Assembly: GCA_013824165.1 (NCBI GenBank)
Contig: PNNH01000005.1
Span: 1-64,000 of the forward strand
DNA length: 64,000 bases
DNA from: Methylibium sp.
Lineage (GTDB): Bacteria > Pseudomonadota > Gammaproteobacteria > Burkholderiales > Burkholderiaceae_C
Reading direction: 5' to 3'
The notes under the pieces are model-generated. The model was not told the origin of the DNA and ran no database searches. It saw nothing but the letters and a program-made list of their open reading frames with translations. Below, in pieces: positions 1 to 9,900 of this stretch; positions within the stretch are counted from its first letter, which is position 1, and the number at the start of each line of letters is the position of its first letter. The translations under genes and the position numbers were made by a program.

Positions 1-1
1 C

Positions 2-1315
2 GAGGTGCATGACGCCGACCGCCTGCCCGAATATGTCGCGCGCGCCTTCCACACCGCGCTGCAGGGCCGCCCCGGGCCGGTGGTCGTGGTGCTGCCGGAG
101 GACATGCTGACCCGCAGCACCACGGCGCCGGTGCTGCCGCAGGTGCGGCCGGCCCAGGCCTGGCCAACGCCGGCAGCGCTGGCGGAATTGCGCGAGCGCC
201 TGTTGGAAGCCAAGAAGCCACTGGTCATCGCTGGCGGCGGCGGCTGGACCCGCGAGAGCTGCGCCGCGCTGCAGCGCTTTGCCGAAGCCTGGCAATTGCC
301 GGTGGGCTGCGCCTTCCGCTTCCAGGACCTGTTCGACAACCGTCACCCGCTTTATGCCGGCGATGTAGGCATCGGCATCAATCCCAAGCTGGCCGCGCGG
401 GTGAAGGAGGCCGACCTGATCCTGGCCGTCGGCCCCCGCCTGGGCGAGATGACCACCGGTGGCTACACCCTGCTGCAGGCGCCGCGCCCGACTCAAAGCC
501 TGGTGCACATCCATGCCGGCGCCGAGGAGCTGGGCCGGGTCTACGAGGCCGAGCTGATGATCAATGCCAGCATGTCCTGCGCTGCGCAGGCATTGGAGAC
601 CTTGGCCGCTCCCGACACTGTGGCCTGGTCCGCCTGGGCGGAAGCCGCGCACCAGGACTATCTGACCAATCTGGTGGCGGAAGCCGTGAGCCCGCTGGAC
701 ATGGCCGAGGTGGTGAAGACCCTGTCGGCGCAATGTCCGGAAGGCACCATTTTCACCAACGGCGCCGGCAACTACAGCGGCTGGCTGCACCGCTTCCACC
801 AGTACCCCGGCCTGCAGCACCATGGCCGCACCCAGCTGGCGCCGACCAGCGGCGCGATGGGCTACGGCCTGCCCGCCGCAGTGGCCGCCAGCCTGCTGCA
901 GCCGCAGCGCTGGGTGGTCAATATCGCCGGCGATGGCGACTTCCTGATGAACGGCCAGGAGTTGGCCACTGCCACTGGCTACGGCGCGCATCGGCTGATT
1001 TCGGTGGTGGTGGACAACGGCACCTACGGCACCATCCGCATGCACCAGGAGCGCGAATACCCCGGCCGCGTGTCTGGCAGCGATCTGTTCAATCCGGATT
1101 TCGTGCAGCTGGCCCTGGCCTATGGCTGGGCCGCACACCGGGTGGACCATACCGAGGAGTTCGGCCCGGCCCTGCAGGCGGCTCTGGCCGCTGACAAGCC
1201 CACGCTGATCCACCTGCGCCTGTCCACCGATGTCTCCACCAGCCGTAGCACGCTGAGCGCGATCCGCGAGGCGGCGCGTCAGCGTCTGGGACAATCGGCG
1301 CATGGAAAAGATTGA
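2..1315 (+). CDS. Thiamine-diphosphate-dependent enzyme, acetolactate synthase-like (5' end missing)
   Basis: The reading frame is open from the first bases of the window, so the N-terminal part, including most of the pyrimidine-binding domain, lies outside; about 437 codons are visible. The visible part begins at the end of the first domain (GRPGPVVVVLPEDML), continues through the central nucleotide-fold domain, and ends with a ThDP-binding domain carrying GDGDFLMNGQELATATGYG, the GDG...N signature of the family. The acetolactate synthase/benzoylformate decarboxylase superfamily decarboxylates 2-oxo acids, but the substrate cannot be read here. It is distinct from the second ThDP enzyme at 35260-37014. 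Its stop overlaps the start of the S4 gene by 14 nt, suggesting co-transcription. Confidence 0.85.
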   Translation, partial: EVHDADRLPEYVARAFHTALQGRPGPVVVVLPEDMLTRSTTAPVLPQVRPAQAWPTPAALAELRERLLEAKKPLVIAGGGGWTRESCAALQRFAEAWQLPVGCAFRFQDLFDNRHPLYAGDVGIGINPKLAARVKEADLILAVGPRLGEMTTGGYTLLQAPRPTQSLVHIHAGAEELGRVYEAELMINASMSCAAQALETLAAPDTVAWSAWAEAAHQDYLTNLVAEAVSPLDMAEVVKTLSAQCPEGTIFTNGAGNYSGWLHRFHQYPGLQHHGRTQLAPTSGAMGYGLPAAVAASLLQPQRWVVNIAGDGDFLMNGQELATATGYGAHRLISVVVDNGTYGTIRMHQEREYPGRVSGSDLFNPDFVQLALAYGWAAHRVDHTEEFGPALQAALAADKPTLIHLRLSTDVSTSRSTLSAIREAARQRLGQSAHGKD

Positions 1316-1532
1316 TTTCGAACTGCGCGGCGACTTCATCGAGCTGGACAAGTTGCTGAAGGCCACCGGCCTGGCCGAGAGCGGCGGTGCTGCGCGCATG
1401 ATGATCACCGAGGGCTTGGTCAAGGTCGATGGCCGCGACGAGTCCCGCAAGACCGCCAAGATTCGCGCCGGCCAGGTGGTCGGCCTGCACGGCGCCCGCA
1501 TCACGGTGCTCGCCGCCCCTTCACAGGACTGA
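1302..1532 (+). CDS. Small S4-domain RNA-binding protein (YbcJ-like)
   Basis: This 76-residue protein is almost entirely one S4 fold: residues about 8-60 contain FIELDKLLKATGLAESGGAA and ITEGLVKVDG, the usual S4 helix-turn and beta-strand pattern, with basic residues (SRKTAKIRAGQ) on the expected RNA-binding face. The family (E. coli YbcJ) is thought to bind structured RNA and associates with ribosome-related functions; no partner can be named from this context. It overlaps the preceding ThDP-enzyme gene by 14 nt and lies 7 nt before rraA, so the three genes look like one transcription unit. Confidence 0.8.
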   Translation: MEKIDFELRGDFIELDKLLKATGLAESGGAARMMITEGLVKVDGRDESRKTAKIRAGQVVGLHGARITVLAAPSQD

Positions 1533-1539
1533 GCTGCTG

Positions 1540-2043
1540 ATGAACTTCTCCACCTGCGATTTCTGCGACGCCCACAAGAGCGACGACACCGGCGCCTTCC
1601 GTGTGCTGCCCGGCGGGCTATACGCCCGCTATGGCGCCTTGCCGCGCTTTGCCGGCCCGGTGACGACGGTGCGCTGCCTGGAAGACAACAGCATGGTGAA
1701 GTCGCTGGTGGAGTCCGCCGGCCATGGCCGCGTGCTGGTGGTCGACGGGGCGGGCTCGATGCGACGCGCGCTGCTGGGCGGCAACCTGGCGGCTGCTGCC
1801 GCGAAGAACGGCTGGGCCGGCCTGCTGATTCACGGCTGCGTGCGCGACCTGGCCGAGCTGGCCGCCGCGCAGTTGGGCATTCTGGCGCTGGGCCATGTGC
1901 CGATGCCGACCGAGCGGCGCGGCCAGGGTGTCGTCGATCTGGTGCTGCAGCTGCACGGCCAGACCATCCGCCCGGGCGACTGGCTCTATGCGGACGAGGA
2001 CGGCGTGGTGATCAGCGCGCAGCCTCTGCACGACGCGAGCTGA
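1540..2043 (+). CDS. rraA: Ribonuclease E activity regulator / RraA-like protein
   Basis: The 167-residue product matches the RraA family over its full length: STCDFCDAHK at the N-terminus, GGNLAAAAAKNGWAGLLIHG and VRDLAEL in the core, and YADEDGVVIS near the C-terminus. In E. coli RraA binds RNase E and lowers mRNA decay; some homologues are instead HMG/oxaloacetate aldolases, and the G-x-x-L / R-D motif typical of that activity is present, so both readings are open. The ATG at 1540 is preferred over an upstream in-frame extension that would run through the S4 gene. The 3' end overlaps the convergent GGDEF/EAL gene by 32 nt. Confidence 0.85.
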   Translation: MNFSTCDFCDAHKSDDTGAFRVLPGGLYARYGALPRFAGPVTTVRCLEDNSMVKSLVESAGHGRVLVVDGAGSMRRALLGGNLAAAAAKNGWAGLLIHGCVRDLAELAAAQLGILALGHVPMPTERRGQGVVDLVLQLHGQTIRPGDWLYADEDGVVISAQPLHDAS

Positions 2044-4186
2044 GCCAGCTCTCGAAAGCCGCGGGCGTCATCGGGCGCGCCAGGCCGTAGCCCTGCGCAA
2101 TCGGGCAGCCGGCTTCCATCAGCACGCGGCGCTGGCCAGCGGTCTCCACGCCCTCGGCCACCACGCTCAGGCCGAGCGAGCGCCCAATGCTGATCACCGC
2201 GCTTGCCAGCGCGCGGTCGTCGGCATCGATCTCGAGGTCGTGCACAAAACTCTTGTCGAGCTTCAGTTCCGACACTGGCAGCCGCTTCAGATAGCTGAGG
2301 CTGGAGTAGCCGGTGCCGAAATCGTCCACCGAGAGCTGCACCCCCATCGCGTGCAGAGCTTCCAGCTGGTCCAGGCTCCGCTGGTTGTCGTCCAGCATCA
2401 GGCGCTCAGTCACCTCAAGCGTTAGCTGCACCGCATCCAAATGGTGGCGATGCAGCAGTTGCTGGACATGGGCTGCCACATCGTCCTGGTAGAAGCGCAG
2501 CGGCGAGATATTGACCGCCACGCCCGGCACCGCCAGGCCGGCCTGCTGCCAGGCGGCCAGCTGCGAGCAGGCGGCTTCCAGCACCCAGGAGTCCAGCGCA
2601 TTGATCAGGCCGCATTCCTCGGCCACCGGGATGAAACGGTCCGGCGGCACTGGCCCCAGGTCCGGGTCGGTCCAGCGCAGCAAGGCCTCGACACCCATCA
2701 AGGCGTCGTCGACTAGGCGCAGCTTGGGCTGGTAGTGCAGGCTCAAGCCCTGGCTGGACAGCGCGCGGCGCAGGGCGGTCTCCAGCGCCAGCCGTTCATC
2801 CAGCGCCTGGTTCATCGCCCGCAGGTAGAAGCGCGCGCAGCCTCGACCGGCCCGCTTGGCCTCGTACATGGCGATGTCGGCGTGCTTGAGCAATTGCTCC
2901 AGATCGAGCCCATCGTCTGGATAGACGCTGATGCCGATGCTGGCCGACAGTGTGGTCACCGTGTCGCTGCTAAGCGCATGGGCCGGCTTCAGCGATTCGA
3001 TCAGCTTGTCCGCCACATGCGAGGCATCGCTGGCGCCACAGCCTGGCAGCAGGGCCACGAACTCGTCGCCGCCGAGGCGCGCCAGTGTGTCGGTGTCGCG
3101 CAGGCAGGCGCCCAGGCGCTGAGCCACCTCGCGCAGTACCTCGTCGCCGGCCTGGTGGCCCAGCGAGTCGTTGATGGTCTTGAAGCGGTCGATGTCCAGC
3201 AGCAGCATCGCCACCGGCGTTTCCATGCGTGCCGCCATCTGCAGCGACTGGCGCGCGCGCTCACCGAACAGCGTGCGGTTGGCGAGGCCGGTGACGCCGT
3301 CGTAATAGGCCAGGCGCTCGATTTGGCGCTGGTTTTCCTGGTTCATCAGCGCCACGCGGCACAGCTGGGCACAGGCCTCGACCATGCGGCGGTGGAAGAT
3401 CGAGACCGCACGCGGCTCGCGGTAATACAGCGCAAAGGTGGCGCCGACACGCTCCGGCGTCAGCAGGATGGGCGTGGACCAGCAGGCCGCGAGGCCGTAG
3501 GACAGGGCCAGCGCGCTGAAATCCGCCCACAGCGGGTCGGTGGCGATGTCCTGCACTTCCACCGGGCTGCGACGCCAGGCCGCTGTGCCGCAGGAGCCCA
3601 CGCTGGGGCCGATCTGCACGCCATCCAGCGCCTGGCTGTAGCTGGCCGGCAGGCTGGGCGCAGCCAGCGGGTGCAGCTTGCCCTGCTCATCGACTTCCAG
3701 CACCGAGCACATCAACTCTGGCGCCATGGCCTCGACGCGCCGGCACAGCAGGTCCATCACCGCGGCCAGCGAGCGGCCCAGGGCGACGGCCTCCAGCACT
3801 TCACGCTGCAGCGCATCGATGGCCGCCTGGCCGCTGCGCTCCTCCAGCGGGCTGAGCAGGATCAGGGTCAGGGCTTGATCGGGCGTTGTGGCAGGCTTGA
3901 AGCGCAGCTCGAAGGTGCGCAACTCGCCGCTGAACGTGCGCAAGCTCAGGTGCAGGATCTGCTGGCGGCCGCCAGGCTGGCTCAGCAGGTTCTGCCAGCG
4001 CTCCTGGCTGAGCTCGGCAAAGCACTCATGCAGATGGCCCGCCGGGGCGCTCCAGCGCTGGAATCGGCTGTTGGCATGCCGGATCTGAGCCTGTGCATCA
4101 ACCCAGAGCAGACCCAGCTCGGTCTGGTCCAGGGAATTGCACAGCAGTTCCAGCTCCTGCGGTGCGAAAGCGGGTAAGGCAGACAT
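2012..4186 (-). CDS. PAS-GAF-GGDEF-EAL cyclic-di-GMP signalling protein
   Basis: About 724 residues with four regions: an N-terminal PAS-like domain (about 10-115), a GAF domain (about 140-285), a GGDEF domain whose active site reads RLGGDEFVALL (about 369-379), and an EAL domain with GVEALLRW and DDFGTGYSSLSYL. The cyclase site is intact and preceded five residues upstream by RDTD, the RxxD product-inhibition site. The EAL motif and DDFGTGYS loop are also conserved, so both cyclase and phosphodiesterase activity are possible. No transmembrane segment is seen; the input signal is probably sensed by PAS/GAF. Start chosen at 4186 because GGGAG precedes it; an ATG at 4225 is in frame but lacks such a site. 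Confidence 0.88.
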   Translation of the reverse strand: MSALPAFAPQELELLCNSLDQTELGLLWVDAQAQIRHANSRFQRWSAPAGHLHECFAELSQERWQNLLSQPGGRQQILHLSLRTFSGELRTFELRFKPATTPDQALTLILLSPLEERSGQAAIDALQREVLEAVALGRSLAAVMDLLCRRVEAMAPELMCSVLEVDEQGKLHPLAAPSLPASYSQALDGVQIGPSVGSCGTAAWRRSPVEVQDIATDPLWADFSALALSYGLAACWSTPILLTPERVGATFALYYREPRAVSIFHRRMVEACAQLCRVALMNQENQRQIERLAYYDGVTGLANRTLFGERARQSLQMAARMETPVAMLLLDIDRFKTINDSLGHQAGDEVLREVAQRLGACLRDTDTLARLGGDEFVALLPGCGASDASHVADKLIESLKPAHALSSDTVTTLSASIGISVYPDDGLDLEQLLKHADIAMYEAKRAGRGCARFYLRAMNQALDERLALETALRRALSSQGLSLHYQPKLRLVDDALMGVEALLRWTDPDLGPVPPDRFIPVAEECGLINALDSWVLEAACSQLAAWQQAGLAVPGVAVNISPLRFYQDDVAAHVQQLLHRHHLDAVQLTLEVTERLMLDDNQRSLDQLEALHAMGVQLSVDDFGTGYSSLSYLKRLPVSELKLDKSFVHDLEIDADDRALASAVISIGRSLGLSVVAEGVETAGQRRVLMEAGCPIAQGYGLARPMTPAAFESWLSSRRAEAAR

Positions 4187-4264
4187 CGGCGCTCCCGCTG
4201 CGGTATGCAGCTTTGGCGTCATCATCGCGCCAGATCACATGCTCCGGCAAGCCCGCAATCCGCC

Positions 4265-4831
4265 TCAAGCCGGCTTTGGGCGGCCCTGCAACAGCCCGCC
4301 GCTGGTGAAGAAATTGCCGCCGCCCAGGTGGTGCAGGGCGCGTTGCGGCTCGGGAAGGTCTTGCCAGCGGCCCTCCTTGAAGGCCCAGTCCTCGGCCCAG
4401 GCAGCCACCACCTCAGCGAGGAAGAGGTCGTAGGTCTGCTGGTTGTGCGGCTCGGGATAGATGCGGCACTCCAGCCAGGCCAGACAGCCCTGGATCAGCG
4501 GCGCCGTGACCAGAGTTGCCGGCTCGGTGCCGATTTGCCAGTGCGCGTACTTGTCGAGCTCGCGCCCCGAGCTGTTACCCACGCCGACCACCATGTCGAT
4601 CTGCGCCGCGCAGGGCACGGCCAGCACGAAGGTGCCCGAGGCCTCGACCAGCCCGCGCGTAAAGGTGTTTTTGTCGATCACCACCGCCACCTTGGGCGGG
4701 CTGAAGTCCAGCGGCATGTTCCAGGCCGCGGCCATCACATCGCGCTGCGCGCCATGCGCGCTGGCGACCAGCGCCGTGGGGCCGTGGTTGAGCAGGCGGC
4801 TGGCTTGGGGGAGGGGGACGGGATGGCGCAT
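4265..4831 (-). CDS. Flavin reductase-like domain protein
   Basis: The 188-residue protein has the split-barrel flavin-reductase organisation: VASAHGAQRDVMAAAWNMPL near the N-terminus is the FMN-binding strand-turn, KVAVVIDKNTFTRGLVEASG follows, and ECRIYPEPHNQQTYDLFLAE is the conserved later strand with a histidine. Family members reduce FMN/FAD or bind flavin as electron carriers; the substrate here is unknown. It lies between the GGDEF/EAL gene (78 nt away) and the orphan protein gene (39 nt) on the same strand, with no functional link apparent. Confidence 0.8.
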   Translation of the reverse strand: MRHPVPLPQASRLLNHGPTALVASAHGAQRDVMAAAWNMPLDFSPPKVAVVIDKNTFTRGLVEASGTFVLAVPCAAQIDMVVGVGNSSGRELDKYAHWQIGTEPATLVTAPLIQGCLAWLECRIYPEPHNQQTYDLFLAEVVAAWAEDWAFKEGRWQDLPEPQRALHHLGGGNFFTSGGLLQGRPKPA

Positions 4832-4870
4832 GCGGTGTCTATGCAGTGGACGGATGGGGTGGCTGTCGCC

Positions 4871-6184
4871 TCAAGGCTTAGCTGGCTGCGCTTCGGTGCC
4901 GGGCCGTGTCGCGTAGGTTCGCCATTCTCCCAGGCTGCTCAGCGCGCGGAGATGGTCGGCCATGCCCCGCTGAAACTCGCAGTTGCTCAGGGCCGACTCG
5001 CTTATCAAGGGGCTGTCGAACAGGACCTGCGACCGATGCCTGACGGTCTCCAGTTGCTGTTGCCGCGTCAGCCAATCGGCCTGCTGCTCCTGCAGCCGCA
5101 TGGTCTTGGCCAGCCCTACGGCCAGGGCTCGATCCAGAAAGGACTCGCCGCCGGCCCAGAGCGTTTCGGCCAGCATCTGGCAGGTGGCGCGTTCCATCGC
5201 GGCATCGGCAGCCAGCTTGCGGCAGGCCGACATGGCGCCGCTGTAGTTTGGGGTGCGCCAGGCGGCGTAGATGCCCATCAGCATCACTTGTTCGACCTCA
5301 CGGTAGAGCCCTTCGTCTGCGGCCAGGGGCAGGCTCAGCAGCGTCTGCAGCAGCTCTGTGTTGTAGTTCCGGACCTCGTTCGGCCGAGGCTGTGTCGCGC
5401 CCAGGCGCCGCAGCACATCGGGCGCGTCGCCATACGCTTCGAGGAAGGCGATGAGGTTGTTGGGATCCTTGGCCAGGCGTTCCGCGCCAGCGAATGGTTG
5501 GCAGTCAGGCAGGGCCTTGCAGGCGGGCGCGACCTGGTTGGCCAGCGCGGCCACATAGGGGTCGGCACTGTCGCGGGCCAGGCTGCTGAGTTCGGTCAGT
5601 GCGGCCGCCGCTCTACCGGACTCGCTGCGGCTCAGGAACAGCGCAGTGGCGCGCGAGCGTGCGTCGCCGCGCTGCAGCAGGCTGGCTATCCATTGTTCGG
5701 GTAGTTGCTGCTGTAGTTGCTGTATCGCGCGGTAGGTCGGCCATTGCTTCAGCTGCGCTTCGGCCTGTGGCCCGCTCTCGGGCGTCTTCCCGGACTGTTC
5801 CGGCAAGGACTTGGCGAAATGCAGAAAGGCCTGTGCGCCATGGGTGCACCATTGCCGATCCAGTTGCCGCATGGCTTCGACATCGAACTCGACAGTCTTC
5901 TTCGTCGGCGTGACAGGCAGCTTCTGGAGCGCGCTAGCCAACAGGGCCTGGCTGGCGGGGCTGGAGGCAGGTGCCGCCGAAGCCCCTGCGGCCGACGCGC
6001 TTGACGCGGTAGGTGCGGCGGCGGGGCGAGCCTCTTCGCCCTGGAGCGGCTCGTCCGAGCCAAGCCAGCCGGAAACGAGTGTCAGAAACAGGATCAGCAT
6101 CGCAGCCAGGCCAGTCGCGAGGCGCTTGCGCGTTGCCCGTGTGGCTGGCGAAGTCTTGGTCAGCTGATCAAGTGCACGTCGCAT
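4871..6184 (-). CDS. Membrane-anchored protein of unknown function
   Basis: I do not recognise this 437-residue protein. It begins with a basic stretch (MRRALDQLTKTSPATRATRK), one hydrophobic segment at about residues 23-44, then an Ala/Ser/Pro-rich linker to about residue 85. The rest is alpha-helical in character, rich in Leu, Ala, Gln and Arg, with scattered cysteines (QWCTHG, PACKALPDCQPF, SACRKLA, CQMLAE). The topology suggests a single-pass inner-membrane anchor with a periplasmic helical domain, possibly of repeat type. It sits between the flavin-reductase-like gene and serB on the same strand. Codon use is like its neighbours. Confidence 0.7.
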   Translation of the reverse strand: MRRALDQLTKTSPATRATRKRLATGLAAMLILFLTLVSGWLGSDEPLQGEEARPAAAPTASSASAAGASAAPASSPASQALLASALQKLPVTPTKKTVEFDVEAMRQLDRQWCTHGAQAFLHFAKSLPEQSGKTPESGPQAEAQLKQWPTYRAIQQLQQQLPEQWIASLLQRGDARSRATALFLSRSESGRAAAALTELSSLARDSADPYVAALANQVAPACKALPDCQPFAGAERLAKDPNNLIAFLEAYGDAPDVLRRLGATQPRPNEVRNYNTELLQTLLSLPLAADEGLYREVEQVMLMGIYAAWRTPNYSGAMSACRKLAADAAMERATCQMLAETLWAGGESFLDRALAVGLAKTMRLQEQQADWLTRQQQLETVRHRSQVLFDSPLISESALSNCEFQRGMADHLRALSSLGEWRTYATRPGTEAQPAKP

Positions 6185-6226
6185 GCTGCCATGCTAACGC
6201 GCTGGCGGCATGGTCGAATCTGGCGC

Positions 6227-6934
6227 TCAGCGCAGTACGGTCAGCAGCTGCTCCAGCCCGCCGCTGTTGATCGCCACCATGGCCTGTTCGCGCACCTTGG
6301 GCTTGGCATGGAAGGCGACCGACAGTCCGGCTTCGCCCATCATCAAGAGGTCGTTGGCGCCGTCGCCTACCGCGATGGCCTGCTTGGATGTGCAGCCGAT
6401 CGCCTCGCAGCATTCCAGCAGCATGCGGCGCTTCTCGGCGCCATCGCAGATCTCGCCCCAGGGCTGGGCGATCAGGCGGCCGGTCAGGGCGCCATCCACG
6501 ATCTCCAGCTCGTTGCTGCGCACATAGTCCATGCCCAGCTGGGCCGCGACATAGCGGGTGAAGAAAGTGAAACCGCCCGACACCAGCACCAGCTTGAGCC
6601 CGGCGGCCTTCAGCGCGACGCACAGCTCGCGCGCGCCGGGGTTGAAGCGCAGGCGGTCATTCAGCACGCCGTCCAGCGCCGTGGCCGGCACGCCTTGCAG
6701 CAGGGCCAGGCGGCGGCGCAGGCTGTCCTTGAAGTCGGTGATCTCGCCGCGCATCGCCGCCTCGGTGATCGCGGCCACCTCGGCCTTGCGGCCAGCGGCG
6801 TCGGCGATCTCGTCGATGCACTCGATGGTGATCAGCGTCGAGTCCATGTCAAAGGCGGCTAATCTGAAGTCAGCCAGCGACAGCGGCGGGGTGAAGCCTT
6901 GGATCACCAGGGCGGGCAGGGTTAGGTCTTGCAT
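6227..6934 (-). CDS. serB: Phosphoserine phosphatase
   Basis: This 235-residue HAD-family enzyme has FDMDSTLITIECIDEIAD (motif I DxDST with the catalytic aspartates, near residue 28), VLVSGGFTFFT (motif II serine) and AVGDGANDLLMMGEAG (motif IV). That combination is diagnostic of SerB, which hydrolyses O-phospho-L-serine in the last step of serine synthesis. The protein has only a short N-terminal extension ahead of the catalytic domain and lacks an ACT domain. It lies directly downstream of mfd (16 nt), a neighbour pair that may share a transcript. Confidence 0.93.
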   Translation of the reverse strand: MQDLTLPALVIQGFTPPLSLADFRLAAFDMDSTLITIECIDEIADAAGRKAEVAAITEAAMRGEITDFKDSLRRRLALLQGVPATALDGVLNDRLRFNPGARELCVALKAAGLKLVLVSGGFTFFTRYVAAQLGMDYVRSNELEIVDGALTGRLIAQPWGEICDGAEKRRMLLECCEAIGCTSKQAIAVGDGANDLLMMGEAGLSVAFHAKPKVREQAMVAINSGGLEQLLTVLR

Positions 6935-6950
6935 GGTGGAGCTTCTGTCT

Positions 6951-9900
6951 TCAGTCTTGCTTGATCGGTTGTCCCAGCAGGCGCAGCACTTCGCGGATCG
7001 CCTGCGCCCGGTCCTTGGGATCGGAGAGCTGCTTGTCGATGCGCAGCTTGTCGTTGCCGACCAGCTTGATGGTCCGGTTCTTCTGCACCAGTTCGATCAC
7101 ACGCATCGCGTCGATCGGCGGGTTGGGGCGGAAGTTGATGTTCATCACCGTGGGTGCGGCGTCGATCTTGGCGACGCCATAGGGCTTGGCCAGCACGCGC
7201 AGGCGGTGGGTGTCGAAGAGGGTCTGACCCTGCGCCGGCAGCTTGCCGAAGCGGTCGGTGATCTCTTCCAGCATTGCGTCGATTTGCTCGGGCTTCTCGG
7301 CCGTGGCCAGGCGCTTGTAGAGCGAGAGCCGTACGTGCACGTCGCCGCAGTAGGCATCGGGCAGCAGCGCAGGCGCGTGCAGATTGATCTCGGTGGTGGC
7401 GCCCAGCGGGCTCAGCAGGTCGGGTTCCTTGCCGGCCTTCAGGCAGCGCACCGCTTCCGACAGCATCTCGTTGTAGAGCTGGAAGCCCACTTCCATCATG
7501 TTGCCGCTCTGGTTCTCGCCCAGCACCTCGCCGGCGCCGCGGATCTCCAGGTCGTGCATCGCCAGATAGAAGCCCGAGCCCAGCTCTTCCATCGCCTGGA
7601 TCGCCTCCAGCCGCTGTGCCGCCTGCTTGCTCAGGCCTTCCACGTCCGGCACCATCAGGTAGGCATAGGCTTGGTGGTGCGAGCGGCCGACGCGGCCGCG
7701 TAGCTGGTGCAGCTGGGCCAGGCCGAACTTGTCGGCGCGGCTCATGATGATGGTGTTGGCGCTGGGCACGTCGATGCCGGTCTCGATGATGGTTGAGCAC
7801 AGCAGCAGGTTGTGCTTGCCCTGCACGAACTCGCGCATCACGCGCTCCAGCTCGCGCTCGGGCATCTGGCCGTGGGCGATGACGATGCGCGCCTCCGGCA
7901 CCAGCTCTTCGAGCTTCTGGCGTCGGTTCTCGATGGTCTCCACCTCGTTGTGCAGGAAGTAGACCTGGCCGCCTCGCTTCAATTCGCGCAGCACCGCCTC
8001 GCGGATGGTGCCGCTGGTCTCGCTGCGCACAAAGGTCTTGATGGCCAGGCGCCGCTGCGGCGCGGTGGCGATCACGCTCAGGTCACGCAGGCCTTCCAGC
8101 GCCATGCCAAGCGTGCGCGGAATCGGGGTGGCGGTCAGCGTCAGCACGTCCACCTCGGCGCGCATGGCCTTCATCGCCTCCTTGTGCCGTACGCCGAAAC
8201 GGTGCTCCTCGTCGATGATCAAGAGGCCAAGGCGCGCGAACTTCACGTCGGCCGAGAGCAGCTTGTGCGTGCCGATAACGATGTCGATGGTGCCGTCCGC
8301 CAGGCCTTCCATCGCGGCCTTGATTTCCTTGGCTGAGCGGAAACGGCTCATCTCGGCCACCTTGACGGGCCATTTGCCGAAGCGGTCGGCGATGTTCTGG
8401 TAATGCTGCTCGGCCAGCAGCGTGGTGGGTGCCAGAAGCGCCACCTGCTTGCCACCCATGACAGCAACAAAAGCCGCGCGCAGCGCGACTTCCGTCTTGC
8501 CGAAACCCACATCGCCGCAGACCAGGCGGTCCATCGGCTTGGGCGAAATCATGTCCTGGATCACCGCATGGATGGCGGCGCGCTGGTCGGGCGTTTCCTC
8601 GAAGCCGAAGCTGGCCGCGAAGGCCTCGTAGTCGTGGCCCGAATAGCGGAAGGCATGGCCTTCGCGGGCCGCGCGGCGGGCGTAGAGATTCAGCAGCTCG
8701 GCCGCGGTGTCGCGCACCTGCTCGGCAGCGCGGCGCTTGGCCTTTTCCCATTGGCCCGAGCCCAGCCTGTGCAGCGGTGCTTCTTCAGCTGACACGCCGG
8801 TGTAGCGGCTGATCAGGTGAAGCTGTGCCACCGGCACATAAAGCGTGGCCTTGTCGGCGTATTCGAGGTGCAGGAACTCCGAAGGGCCATCGCCCAGGTC
8901 GATGTGGATCAGGCCCTGGTAGCGGCCGATGCCGTGGTTGACATGCACCACCGGGTCGCCGACCTTCAGTTCGCTGAGATCCTTGATCAGCGCGTTGACG
9001 TCGCTGACCTGCTCCTGCTTGCGGCGCCGGCGCGTGGTCGGCGTGGTCGCGAAGAGCTCGGTCTCGGTGAACAGCTGGATCGTCCGCCCGTCTTCTGGCT
9101 CAAACCAGAAGAAACCCGATGCCAGCGGCGCTGCGGTGATGGCGAATTTCTCGTCGCCGGCCTCGAACTCGGCCAGGTCCTTCACCGAGGGAGGGTCGAT
9201 CTTGTTGTCGCGCAGCAATTCCAGCAGGCTCTCGCGCCGGCCTTCACTCTCAGCCAGCAGCAGCACGCGGTGCGGCGTGCTCTGCAGATGGGCAGCCAGG
9301 CGGGCCAGCGGCTCTTGCGCGCCGCGCTCCACGCTGACGTCGGGCAGCGGGCGCGCCCACTCCACCGGCTCGTTGCCGCGCACGGCCAGCACCGCATGCG
9401 GGTGCGTGGCCGCGAAGAATTCCTCGACCTTCAGGAAGATCTCTTCCGGCGGCAGGATGGGCCGCTCGGGGTCGTGCTGCAGGAAGCGGTGGCGCTCGCG
9501 TGTGTCGGTCCAGAAGCGGTTCAGCGCCTCATCGATCTCGCCGTGCAGGGCCAGTGCGGCCTCGCTGCCGAGGAAGTCAAAGATGCTGGCGGTCTGCTCG
9601 AAGAAGATCGGCAGAAAGTACTCGATACCGCCGGTGGCAATGCCTTGGTCGATGTCCTTGTAGATGCGCGCCTTGGTCGGGTCTCCCTCCATCTTCTCGC
9701 GCCAGCGGGCGCGGAAGGCCTTGCGCGCCGCCTCGTCCAGCGGGAACTCGCGGCCGGGCAGCAGACGCACCTCGGGCACGGGGTAGAGGCTGCGCTGGCT
9801 GTCGGGGTCGAAGGTGCGGATGGAATCCACCTCGTCGCCGAACAGGTCGACGCGGTAGGGCACCAGCGAACCCATCGGGAACAGGTCGATCAGGCCGCCG

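Noticed and set aside
2735-4177. 480-codon plus-strand frame opposite the GGDEF/EAL gene
   Set aside because: Antisense shadow; the opposite strand carries clear GAF, GGDEF and EAL motifs.
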